Shown here piece after piece: positions 1 through 8,025 of a stretch of 10,122 nucleotides of DNA (the stretch's first letter is position 1; each line of letters opens with the position of its first letter). Location of the stretch: the NCBI GenBank assembly GCA_002495675.1, contig DAGH01000001.1:2717-12838 (forward strand), written 5' to 3'. This stretch comes from Euryarchaeota archaeon UBA182 (GTDB lineage Archaea; Thermoplasmatota; Poseidoniia; Poseidoniales; Thalassarchaeaceae). The position numbers and the translations under genes were made by a program. The notes under the pieces are model-generated. The model was not told the origin of the DNA. It saw only the letters and a list, made by a program, of their open reading frames with translations, and searched no databases.

Positions 1-557
1 GCATCCCTAAGCGAAGATATAGACATTGGGTTACTTCCATTTCCAATAAATCCACACACTCCGGGCATATCCTTGCAGGAGGCAACTGTCTTCTCTGTGT
101 AGCGGGCGTCGAGAAAATTTTCAGAACTAGACATTTGTGCAAGCACTAGTATTGATCCTCTGCGGCCCACTTCTCCCCAAGCTGCGTGGATACCATCAAT
201 GATATCAGGACCAGATATTCTGTGTGCCGTGACTATGTCGGCCCATGCAGCAATTCTCTGGTGGCCCAGCATCTGAATTTTGGAAACGTGCCCTATATCG
301 GCAAATTTTCGATCCTCAAAGATTAGAATCCCCATTTCCCGGGCCGGTCGGATGACCTCGTCCATCCAACGATTATATTCGAAGTCCACTACACCATCCA
401 CGTGAGTCTTTAGCATACATATGCTAGGTCCGGCCTGAGAAAGCGCATCCGATATTTCTGAGATTGTTATGAGATCTGCGGCAAGCGCGACTCTTGTCCT
501 TCTGGAAGCCATGCTGGACCGTATTTCATCTGCAGACAGGAACCCCAAACCAGACAC
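1..557 (-). CDS. pyrF: Orotidine-5'-phosphate decarboxylase, eukaryote-like type, partial (C-terminus beyond window)
   Basis: The minus strand is open from a GTG at 557 to the window edge. The product decarboxylates OMP to UMP, the last step of de novo pyrimidine synthesis, in the cytosol. Visible motifs are GPSICMLKTHVDG, then ILIFEDRKFADIGHV, which carries the catalytic Asp-x-Lys cluster, then IAAWADIVTAH and LAQMSSSENF. This wording matches the eukaryotic UMP synthase/URA3 branch better than the short bacterial or archaeal PyrF. About 185 residues are present. The missing C-terminus should hold the phosphate-binding GRG loop. The GTG at 557 is preferred because GAGGT (plus-strand 564-568) lies 6 bases upstream of it. 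An internal ATG at 512 has no such site but would also give a workable protein. The gene diverges from groES. The family call is firm and the start is tentative. Confidence 0.9.
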   Translation of the reverse strand, partial: MSGLGFLSADEIRSSMASRRTRVALAADLITISEISDALSQAGPSICMLKTHVDGVVDFEYNRWMDEVIRPAREMGILIFEDRKFADIGHVSKIQMLGHQRIAAWADIVTAHRISGPDIIDGIHAAWGEVGRRGSILVLAQMSSSENFLDARYTEKTVASCKDMPGVCGFIGNGSNPMSISSLRD

Positions 558-563
558 CCTCTA

Positions 564-568
564 ACCTC
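564..568 (-). promoter_or_regulatory. Ribosome binding site supporting the GTG start of pyrF
   Basis: Read on the minus strand this is GAGGT, close to the archaeal anti-Shine-Dalgarno complement GGAGGTGA. It sits 6 bases before the GTG at 557. It is the main reason for choosing that start over the ATG at 512. Confidence 0.45.
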
Positions 569-577
569 GATGTGTCG

Positions 578-600
578 TTCGGTACCTCAACATTACCGAA
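578..600. promoter_or_regulatory. Perfect inverted repeat between pyrF and groES, candidate operator
   Basis: TTCGGTA (578-584) and TACCGAA (594-600) are perfect reverse complements separated by 9 bases. The repeat lies 17 bases upstream of the TATA-like element of groES and 21 bases upstream of the pyrF GTG start. It could bind a dimeric regulator of either gene or both. The 9-base spacer matches the geometry of the bacterial CIRCE element (HrcA operator of groE operons), but the arm sequence is not CIRCE. Function is inferred from symmetry and position only. Confidence 0.45.
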
Positions 601-617
601 GTTTATGAGTGAATATG

Positions 618-623
618 TTTAAA
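618..623 (+). promoter_or_regulatory. TATA-like element of the groES-groEL-purSL-purQ unit
   Basis: TTTAAA sits in a short A/T-rich patch (611-623). A start of transcription about 25 bases downstream would fall near 645-650 and leave a leader of about 25 bases before the groES ATG at 674. The patch is nearly symmetric (AATATGTTTAAA). Read on the minus strand it could also serve pyrF, with transcription starting inside the inverted repeat at 578-600. No clear BRE is visible. Confidence 0.4.
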
Positions 624-673
624 GCACCCCCCCATTAGTCAACCTCGGGTTGTATAGCCTAGAGATGGTAAGG

Positions 674-946
674 ATGTCAGTCGGAATTGAGCCAATGGGA
701 GAAATGGTACTTTTGGAAATGGAGAACGCTCCTGAGAAAACAGAATCAGGGCTATTGCTCCCAGAGGAGGCCCGAGAGAAAATGAATGTAGGGAAGGTTG
801 TGGCAACCGGCCCAGATGTCGAGAGCCTCAGTTCGGGAGACAGGGTAATTTATCGTCAGTACAGTGGCACCAAGATTGAATGGCTGGGAATAGAATACAT
901 GCTGATCAAATTTGAGGACCTACAAGCAAAGGTCTTGGATCTTTGA
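674..946 (+). CDS. groES: Co-chaperonin GroES (Hsp10)
   Basis: This is the lid of the GroEL chamber; seven copies cap the GroEL ring in an ATP-dependent way. The product is about 90 residues, the usual family size. It opens with IEPMGEMVLLEM, matching the IRPLxDRVLVK start of GroES. It then has a mobile loop with SGLLLP, where the hydrophobic tripeptide contacts GroEL, followed by VGKVVATGP and GDRVIYRQYSGTKIEW. I start at ATG 674 because GAGATGG (662-668) precedes it and the length fits; ATG 665 and TTG 650 are in-frame alternatives. It ends 14 bases before the preferred groEL start. Group I chaperonins are bacterial in origin and occur in only some archaea, so old transfer is likely. Confidence 0.93.
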   Translation: MSVGIEPMGEMVLLEMENAPEKTESGLLLPEEAREKMNVGKVVATGPDVESLSSGDRVIYRQYSGTKIEWLGIEYMLIKFEDLQAKVLDL

Positions 947-960
947 GAACATACCAGGAG

Positions 961-2625
<1,665 letters not shown>

Positions 2626-2646
2626 GTCCTCAGAAGCGCATCCTTC

Positions 2647-5600
2647 ATGGGCGTCCAGCACAGCATAGCCTCCATGGCGGACGACAATCGACGCATTTTG
2701 CGCGTGGATGTTTTGCCTATTCTCGGATCGGGGTTGGTTGACAGTCGAGCAAACGCATTGATAAGTTCGCTACCAAGGCCTCTTGCGAGCCAGATAGCCG
2801 CCACAAGGACGAGCCTAGGATACACCATCAAAGGAGATTTTTCCGAGGTAGAAGCAACCCACGCAGCAACCAATCTTTTCTCCGATCCAATCATCGAGAC
2901 CTTTACAATCGATGGATCGATAGGAGCAGGTCAATTGCCCGACGGCAACTATTCTGATCTGACAGTTCAAGTTGGGTTCAAGCCAGGCGTGACGGATAAT
3001 CGAGCAATGGCTGCGGAAGATGGGCTAGGTACGATGTTCCCGAACAAATCAAACAAAGTAGCATCGACCATCTCCTACCACTTTTGGCTGCATGATGATC
3101 ATTTCGAGATAGATGAGCTCGTAAATCAACTCCACAATCCCATGCTTGAAGAATACTCCATTTTGGATGGCAACAATAGAATTGGCAACTTAATACGGTT
3201 CCCAAATTTGAAACGACAAAAATACGTTGGACCGAGGATAGTCAACCTTGATGTCGACGACGGAGAATTGAAGCGAATAAGCGAAGATGGTCTACTAGCA
3301 CTAAATTTGGCAGAAATGAAGGCGATACAAGGTTATTACAAACGACAAGACACACAAAAAACACGATCTCAGTACGATCTTCCTGTTGACTCTCCAACGG
3401 ATGTAGAGCTTGAGTGCCTGGCACAGACGTGGTCAGAACATTGTAGTCACAAGATATTTTCAGCAAAGATCCAACACACTGACAATGAAGATGGAACCAC
3501 ATCCACAATCGACTCGCTATTCAAAACTCACATTGTGGCCCCAACGAATGCGATATCCAAGGAGGTGGATTGGCTGCTCTCAGTCTTCCACGACAACTCT
3601 GGCGTAATAGCGTGGACGGATGAATGGAGCCTCTGCATGAAAGCCGAGACGCACAATTCCCCCTCTGCACTGGATCCGTTCGGCGGAGCCATGACAGGGA
3701 TCGTCGGAGTTAATCGAGACATTCTGGGCACTGGTCTTGGGGCTAGGCCAATAGCAAATACAGATGTATTCTGTTTCGGCCCGCCTGATTACTCAGGAAC
3801 CCTTCCCAAGGGATTATTTCACCCTTCTCGCATATTCTCAGGAGTGCATTCAGGGGTAAGGGCCGGGGGCAACGAGTCAGGAATACCAACCGTCAATGGA
3901 TCTATCGTCTTCGATGATCGATACATCGGGAAACCTCTCGTGTATTGCGGTACAGTTGGCTTGATGCCGAGGTACCTGCCAGACGGGCGAGAATCACACG
4001 TGAAAACGCCAAAACCCGGCGATCTAATCTACATGGTCGGAGGAAGAGTTGGAAGCGACGGTATCCATGGAGCGACGTTTTCGAGTCTTGAGCTGACTGA
4101 GGATAGCCCCAGCAGCGCAGTTCAGATCGGCGATCCAATCACACAAAAGAAAATGCTGGACATGATCCTTGAGGCGAGAGATGCAGGTTTGATTCAGGTT
4201 ATCACCGACAACGGTGCGGGAGGACTGTCCAGTAGTGTTGGCGAAATGGCAGAGCTCACTGGTGGTGCAACTATCGATCTAGGCGCGGTACCACTGAAAC
4301 AATTGGGACTAAAATCTTGGGAGATATTGGTATCTGAATCCCAGGAGAGGATGACTGTCGGCATCCGAGGGGAGGATTCTGATGAGTTTGAGAGACTAGC
4401 TCGGTTGCATGAGGTAGAGGCTACTGCAATCGGCAAATTTTCTGATTCTGGATTCTTCCAGGTAAACCACAATGAAAAGTGTGTAGGACTGATACCGATA
4501 GCATTCCTTCACGAAGGATGTCCTCAATTGCAACTGGAGTCCGAGTGGAAACCACCAACTAATCCAGATGTTGTATTACCAACCCCCACTTTGGCGTCAC
4601 TTTCGGGGGCTTTGGAGAAAATTCTCGCAAGACCAAATGTCGCCAGTAAAGAGTGGTGGGTCAGATCCTATGATCATGAGGTCATAGCCCAAACGGTGGT
4701 CAAACCCTTTGTCGGACTGGATCACGATGCTCCAGGCGATGCCGCTGTCATAGCCCCATTGCCGGGTAGCACCACTGGTGCGGTTATTTCCAATGGAATT
4801 GTGCCGAGATATTCAGACATAGACGCCTACTCGATGACAGCAGCAGCGATAGACGAGGCAGTTAGAAATGCAGTTTGCGTAGGAGTAGACCTATCCATGA
4901 TCGCTGGTCTGGATAATTTCTGTTGGCCCGATCCAATAGAGTCTGAAAAAACGCCAGATGGAAAACAGAAACTCGCCCAACTAGTTAGGTCAAATCAGGC
5001 ACTCGATGACGTATGCAGAGCCTACACACTCCCATGTATAAGTGGCAAGGACTCGATGAAAAATGATGCAGTGATAGAGGGCCAGAAAATAAGCGTACCA
5101 CCAACTCTACTGTTCAGTCTTATTGGACGTCACAAAGACATCACTAGAGCAGTGACGAGTGATTTCAAAGACTATGACGACCACATATACCTGCTCGGTT
5201 TGACCAAGCAGGAAATCGGGGCCTCCGAACTTGCGTTTATGCTCAGAGATAGCGACAGCTCCAGTGGAATTGGTACAAGCGTTCCCACACTCGATCCGGA
5301 AAGAAATATCGCTTTGTACAAGGCCTTGACCAATGCCATGGAAAATAGGATGATCAGGAGCGCACATGATTGCAGTGATGGCGGCCTTTCAGTAAGTCTG
5401 GCAGAGTCATGCTTCGGATTTAGTGGAGGAGCCGATATCGATGTGACAGAAATACTCCTGGAAGACGATGAACTGGATGAATGGGGAGCGCTCTTTGGAG
5501 AGTCCCTTGGGAGAATAATCGTGTCAGTCTCGCCTGAATGTGTCATGGAGTTTGAAAAAAGGATGAAGGGCCACGCCGTATACAAACTTGGAAAGACAAC

Positions 5601-5706
5601 CTCTGGCCGTGAAGTAAAGATATCCGCACATGGAAAGACGGTGCTAAAATGCGACGTCGATTCTCTAAAGGCAGCTTGGAAGGGAACACTGGACAGGAGG
5701 GCATGA
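2647..5706 (+). CDS. purL: Phosphoribosylformylglycinamidine synthase, PurS-PurS-PurL fusion
   Basis: This is the synthetase part of FGAM synthase, which converts FGAR, ATP and glutamine-derived ammonia to FGAM in purine synthesis. The 1019-residue product is longer than the stand-alone PurL (about 720-750) and shorter than the fused enzyme with its own glutaminase (about 1300). Residues about 16-88 and 102-173 look like two PurS-type domains, the second containing VQVGFKPGVTDNRAM. A linker follows (about 220-250), then the AIRS-like catalytic part with TWSEHCSHKIF (261-271), KAETHNSPSALDP (332-344), AGGNESGIPTVNG, DNGAGGLSSS, SGKDSMKND and DCSDGGLS. No glutaminase domain is present; it is supplied by purQ one base downstream. 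The ATG at 2674 (MADDN) is an equally plausible start. Neither start has a clear ribosome site, so translation may depend on the operon. Confidence 0.95.
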   Translation: MGVQHSIASMADDNRRILRVDVLPILGSGLVDSRANALISSLPRPLASQIAATRTSLGYTIKGDFSEVEATHAATNLFSDPIIETFTIDGSIGAGQLPDGNYSDLTVQVGFKPGVTDNRAMAAEDGLGTMFPNKSNKVASTISYHFWLHDDHFEIDELVNQLHNPMLEEYSILDGNNRIGNLIRFPNLKRQKYVGPRIVNLDVDDGELKRISEDGLLALNLAEMKAIQGYYKRQDTQKTRSQYDLPVDSPTDVELECLAQTWSEHCSHKIFSAKIQHTDNEDGTTSTIDSLFKTHIVAPTNAISKEVDWLLSVFHDNSGVIAWTDEWSLCMKAETHNSPSALDPFGGAMTGIVGVNRDILGTGLGARPIANTDVFCFGPPDYSGTLPKGLFHPSRIFSGVHSGVRAGGNESGIPTVNGSIVFDDRYIGKPLVYCGTVGLMPRYLPDGRESHVKTPKPGDLIYMVGGRVGSDGIHGATFSSLELTEDSPSSAVQIGDPITQKKMLDMILEARDAGLIQVITDNGAGGLSSSVGEMAELTGGATIDLGAVPLKQLGLKSWEILVSESQERMTVGIRGEDSDEFERLARLHEVEATAIGKFSDSGFFQVNHNEKCVGLIPIAFLHEGCPQLQLESEWKPPTNPDVVLPTPTLASLSGALEKILARPNVASKEWWVRSYDHEVIAQTVVKPFVGLDHDAPGDAAVIAPLPGSTTGAVISNGIVPRYSDIDAYSMTAAAIDEAVRNAVCVGVDLSMIAGLDNFCWPDPIESEKTPDGKQKLAQLVRSNQALDDVCRAYTLPCISGKDSMKNDAVIEGQKISVPPTLLFSLIGRHKDITRAVTSDFKDYDDHIYLLGLTKQEIGASELAFMLRDSDSSSGIGTSVPTLDPERNIALYKALTNAMENRMIRSAHDCSDGGLSVSLAESCFGFSGGADIDVTEILLEDDELDEWGALFGESLGRIIVSVSPECVMEFEKRMKGHAVYKLGKTTSGREVKISAHGKTVLKCDVDSLKAAWKGTLDRRA
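5695..5700 (+). promoter_or_regulatory. Strong ribosome binding site of purQ
   Basis: AGGAGG lies 7 bases before the purQ ATG, inside the last codons of purL. It is the clearest Shine-Dalgarno site in the window and fixes the purQ start. It fits balanced expression of the two subunits. Confidence 0.8.
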
Positions 5707-5707
5707 T

Positions 5708-6520
5708 ATGGGTAAACCCAAAGTCGCGGTTCTCTCGGGTTTCGGCATAAACTGTGAAACTGAGACCATCACGGCATTTGAAATGGCTGGAGCGGTGGCA
5801 AAAAAGACCCATGTAAACCACTTGGTTAACGGACACCTCAAACTATCCGACTTTGACATTGTTGCGGTGCCTGGAGGCTTCTCATTCGGAGATCATTTGG
5901 GGAGTGGTAGACTCCTAGGCAATCGATTGAGATTTTCATTGAGAGAAGAGGTCAGAGCCTTTGTGGCATCCAAAAAGCCGGTAATTGGAATATGCAATGG
6001 ATTTCAAGTGCTGGTAAAAATGGGCCTTCTACCCGGAGACGAAGATCTTTCCATGAGCCAGACAGCCTCTCTTGCGGCGAATGATTGCGGTAGATACGAG
6101 GATAGGTGGGTCACGCTTGAATTTGATAGGAACAGCCCTTGCATCTGGACGAGGGGCATCGAAAGGCTGAGAGTACCTGTACGTCATGGCGAGGGCAAGT
6201 TTGTAACCAACGATCAGAAGCTGTTGGACAAATGGGCTCAAAAAGGACAACTTGTGGCGAAATACGTCGACCCAGATAGCACGTACCCCTCCTCCTCAGA
6301 TGAGATCTTACCATTTCCGATCTCGCCAAACCAGTCATGGAGGAACGTGGCTGGTGTCTGTGACCCCACTGGCTTAGTGTTCGGTTTGATGCCACACCCC
6401 GAAGCCTACCACTCCACTTGGCTCTCTCCAGATTGGACAAGAGAGACAACACTCAAACATGGCCCATCTCCTGCCATGTCAATTTTTCGTAATGCAGTTG
6501 AGCACTCAAGAAAAAAATAG
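5708..6520 (+). CDS. purQ: Phosphoribosylformylglycinamidine synthase glutaminase subunit PurQ
   Basis: A class I glutamine amidotransferase that releases ammonia from glutamine and passes it to the PurL subunit. The 270-residue product shows the Cys-His-Glu triad: Cys96 in GICNGFQVL, and His230 and Glu232 in MPHPEAY. Other PurQ marks are VLSGFGINCE near the N-terminus, VPGGFSFGDHLGSG (about 54-67) and VRHGEGKF (about 158-165). It is longer than B. subtilis PurQ (about 227), with extra sequence around 175-215 that resembles the glutaminase end of long fused FGAM synthases. The start is fixed by a perfect AGGAGG. It lies one base after purL, as expected for subunits of one complex, and 16 bases before the next gene. 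Confidence 0.96.
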   Translation: MGKPKVAVLSGFGINCETETITAFEMAGAVAKKTHVNHLVNGHLKLSDFDIVAVPGGFSFGDHLGSGRLLGNRLRFSLREEVRAFVASKKPVIGICNGFQVLVKMGLLPGDEDLSMSQTASLAANDCGRYEDRWVTLEFDRNSPCIWTRGIERLRVPVRHGEGKFVTNDQKLLDKWAQKGQLVAKYVDPDSTYPSSSDEILPFPISPNQSWRNVAGVCDPTGLVFGLMPHPEAYHSTWLSPDWTRETTLKHGPSPAMSIFRNAVEHSRKK

Positions 6521-6536
6521 GGAAGTGGCCTGAAAA

Positions 6537-7079
6537 ATGCCTTTGAGAAGTATATTGCTTTCTCCAGTTGGTAGATACTTTCGAACGAAGAGGATGTTCA
6601 AGCAGGCGGCGAACTACGCAGAGAAGAAACAAAAGCCATTGATGATGATAGGCGATCCTTGCAGTGGAAATTACTTTCAATTCATGTCCAATTGGTTCCC
6701 TAATTGTGACCATGGAGATATAACAATCGACCTTTACGGGTGTGAGAAATGCCACAGGATGGATATCAACGACATGGACTCGTGGGGGTCCTTCGAGGAC
6801 GACTCGTTCGTGATTATGGAAACTGGAGTGTTGGGTTTCTCAGAAGATATCGCGTCTGTGGCTTCCCAGATCGCTAGAGTGTCCGGAGGAGAATTTTTCT
6901 CCGCTGGAGGGAATAAGGGCTTCTTTTGGGAATCTATCCTTTACAAAACATACAGTAAGAAATTGAATTACACCATGAATCCCTTTGATTTTAGAGAGAG
7001 CATTGCATATACGGGAAGACGACTAGGTAGGAAGGAAAGGATATCCATAGATTTCAGTGACCTGATCGATGGTGTATAG
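6537..7079 (+). CDS. Unrecognised protein, possible methyltransferase-like (Rossmann) fold
   Basis: I do not recognise a named family. The 180-residue soluble protein has no signal peptide or membrane segment and a basic N-terminus. The middle reads like a class I SAM-methyltransferase core. A hydrophobic strand with a Gly-rich turn, LMMIGDPCSGNY (35-46), is followed by GDITIDLYGC (60-69) with an acidic strand end. Then come MDINDMDSWG (75-84), SFVIMETGVLGF (90-101) and RVSGGEFFSAGG (114-125). C-terminal to this there is little room for the last strands, so a complete methyltransferase domain is doubtful. Cysteines at 42, 57, 69 and 72, the last two as CEKC, might bind a metal. It follows purQ by 16 bases in the same unit, so it is probably co-expressed with purine synthesis and GroEL. 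That context does not define a function. Confidence 0.75.
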   Translation: MPLRSILLSPVGRYFRTKRMFKQAANYAEKKQKPLMMIGDPCSGNYFQFMSNWFPNCDHGDITIDLYGCEKCHRMDINDMDSWGSFEDDSFVIMETGVLGFSEDIASVASQIARVSGGEFFSAGGNKGFFWESILYKTYSKKLNYTMNPFDFRESIAYTGRRLGRKERISIDFSDLIDGV

Positions 7080-7097
7080 GAAGGCGCTTTGTACACC
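7071..7097 (+). other. Inverted repeat at the junction of the unknown gene and the HAD gene
   Basis: GGTGTA (7071-7076) pairs with TACACC (7092-7097), and inside the loop AAG (7081-7083) can pair with CTT (7087-7089) around GCG. The structure spans the stop codon (7077-7079) of the upstream gene and ends 17 bases before the GTG start of the next. There is no T-run after it, so it does not look like an intrinsic terminator. It could affect translation of the HAD gene or mark an RNA processing site; chance is also possible. Confidence 0.3.
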
Positions 7098-7114
7098 ATC
7101 CACGACCGAGCCAT

Positions 7115-7750
7115 GTGTACCAACTGCTCCCATGTCGCGACAGGGTTGCTCTGAACGCACCATTGTTCGTGCAACCCCTCCCAAAGTCAATACCTTGGAC
7201 CGGGTCAATCGCTTACTTGGATAGGGACGGAGTTCTTAACAAAGGATCTTCCAATTACATTAACTCTCCATCCGAGCTTGAGATACTACCGGACGCAGGA
7301 AAATGCATAGCAAAACTCAGGAAGTCCGGAATGAGGATAGCGGTTGTGACCAACCAATCTCCCGTCGGCAGGGGGCTCTGGGACTCAGAGAACCTCGCAA
7401 AAATACATGAAGCCTTGCAAGAGATGTTGCTATTGGACGATCCTGACGCGACAATCGACCTCATACTACATAGCCCATATCCGCCTTTTTACGACGCCTG
7501 GGCTAGAAAACCACAACCCGGAATGCTGGAAGCAGCGAGACAACTCCTCGATCATGCCGAATCTGGGGAAGACTGGTCCAAGCTCGATTTGAGATTTGGA
7601 TCGGAATGGTTGAATCGACCATCCGAAGAGTCGTCCGTGATGGTTGGAGACCGTATGTCGGACATGGAGGCAGCGAGATCCTTCAATGTCAATGGCCTAT
7701 TGTGCCCTCCCGATGTTGGGCTGTCAGGTGTTATCGACCAGATTCTCTGA
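7115..7750 (+). CDS. HAD-superfamily phosphatase, HisB-N/GmhB type
   Basis: A HAD-IIIA hydrolase, probably removing phosphate from a small phosphorylated metabolite such as a sugar bisphosphate or histidinol phosphate. All four HAD motifs are visible. Motif I is YLDRDGVLN (nucleophile Asp36, acid/base Asp38), motif II is VVTNQS (Thr79), motif III Lys132 lies in RKPQPGM, and motif IV is GDRMSDMEAA (Asp179, Asp183). The order and the RKPxPGM wording match GmhB/HisB-N. The segment before motif III (about 118-131, LHSPYPPFYDAWA) lacks the cysteines of the GmhB zinc loop, so the substrate cannot be read from the family. The GTG at 7115 gives about 30 residues before the first strand. Its ribosome site is weak, and a later TTG (7163) is possible. 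It is the last gene of the chaperonin/purine unit. Confidence 0.85.
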   Translation: MYQLLPCRDRVALNAPLFVQPLPKSIPWTGSIAYLDRDGVLNKGSSNYINSPSELEILPDAGKCIAKLRKSGMRIAVVTNQSPVGRGLWDSENLAKIHEALQEMLLLDDPDATIDLILHSPYPPFYDAWARKPQPGMLEAARQLLDHAESGEDWSKLDLRFGSEWLNRPSEESSVMVGDRMSDMEAARSFNVNGLLCPPDVGLSGVIDQIL

Positions 7751-7778
7751 AGGGATCCATAGATCGTTGGATAATTTC

Positions 7779-7791
7779 ATGCGACTCGCAT
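7779..7791. other. 13-base palindrome downstream of the HAD gene
   Basis: ATGCGA and TCGCAT flank a single C. In RNA it can form a five-pair stem with a three-base loop. It lies 29 bases after the HAD stop codon, in the 96-base gap before the convergent tRNA. It may be a weak 3'-end hairpin or a protein site; nothing else supports a role. Confidence 0.25.
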
Positions 7792-7809
7792 AGAATTCTG
7801 CTGTACGCG

Positions 7810-7815
7810 AAAAAA
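7810..7815 (-). terminator. T-run, possible terminator of tRNA-Asp
   Basis: On the minus strand this is TTTTTT, 31 bases beyond the encoded CCA end of tRNA-Asp. Archaeal RNA polymerase often stops at such T-runs without a hairpin. No other T-run follows the tRNA more closely. Confidence 0.4.
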
Positions 7816-7838
7816 GACCCACGTCATCGGAATTCACA

Positions 7839-7847
7839 TTTATTTTT
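7839..7847 (+). terminator. T-rich tract, possible terminator of the groES-to-HAD unit
   Basis: TTTATTTTT on the plus strand lies 88 bases after the HAD stop codon and touches the 3' end of the convergent tRNA gene. T-rich tracts are the usual archaeal termination signal, and a stop here would keep the long transcript from running antisense through the tRNA. The evidence is composition and position only. Confidence 0.4.
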
Positions 7848-7922
7848 GGCGCCCCGACCGGGATTTGAACCCGGGTCGCAGCCTCGACAGGGCTGCATGA
7901 TAGGCCACTACACCATCGGGGC
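7847..7922 (-). tRNA. tRNA-Asp(GTC) with encoded CCA
   Basis: The minus-strand gene starts at 7922 with acceptor GCCCCGA, which pairs perfectly with TCGGGGC (7857-7851). A D arm with TAGTGG follows. The anticodon stem CAGCC/GGCTG encloses the loop CTGTCGA with anticodon GTC, read as Asp. A four-base variable region, T stem CCGGG/CCCGG and T loop TTCAAAT complete the cloverleaf. The discriminator is G73, the usual identity base for tRNA-Asp, and CCA is encoded at 7849-7847. No intron is seen. It is convergent with the HAD gene and divergent from guaA subunit A. Confidence 0.96.
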
Positions 7923-7978
7923 TTGCTCTTCCTGCGAATCATTACTTGATTTTCAATCTGCCCCTTCATCCTTCTGAG

Positions 7979-7987
7979 TTTTAGAAA
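7979..7987 (+). promoter_or_regulatory. Possible TATA-like element upstream of guaA subunit A
   Basis: TTTTAGAAA lies about 43 bases before the ATG at 8026. Transcription starting about 25 bases downstream would give a leader of some 17 bases carrying the GAGGAG site. The match to an archaeal TATA box is weak, but a promoter is needed here because the neighbouring tRNA runs the other way. The tRNA promoter must also lie between 7923 and 8025, and I cannot place it. Confidence 0.3.
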
Positions 7988-8015
7988 GCAATGTATTGAT
8001 GGTCTGCCTGCTTTA

Positions 8016-8021
8016 GAGGAG
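8016..8021 (+). promoter_or_regulatory. Ribosome binding site of guaA subunit A
   Basis: GAGGAG ends 4 bases before the ATG at 8026 and fixes that start. Confidence 0.6.
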
Positions 8022-8025
8022 CCAC

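Noticed and set aside
627..633. Run of seven C bases between the TATA-like element and groES
   Set aside because: It is short and uninformative. It could be a slippage-prone site, but it is outside coding sequence and nothing supports phase variation.
2626..2646. Separate promoter or regulatory site between groEL and purL
   Set aside because: Only 21 bases lie between the genes and no TATA-like or T-rich tract is visible, so purL is taken as part of the groES unit.
5172..5585. Open frame of 137 codons on the minus strand inside purL
   Set aside because: It overlaps conserved PurL motifs such as DCSDGGLS on the other strand and has Ser-rich low-information sequence.
7724..7969. Minus-strand open frame of 81 codons covering tRNA-Asp
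   Set aside because: It is the tRNA gene read as protein.
7606..7977. Plus-strand open frame of 123 codons from the end of the HAD gene through the tRNA
   Set aside because: It runs out of frame over the HAD C-terminus and antisense through a complete tRNA-Asp, so it is not a gene.
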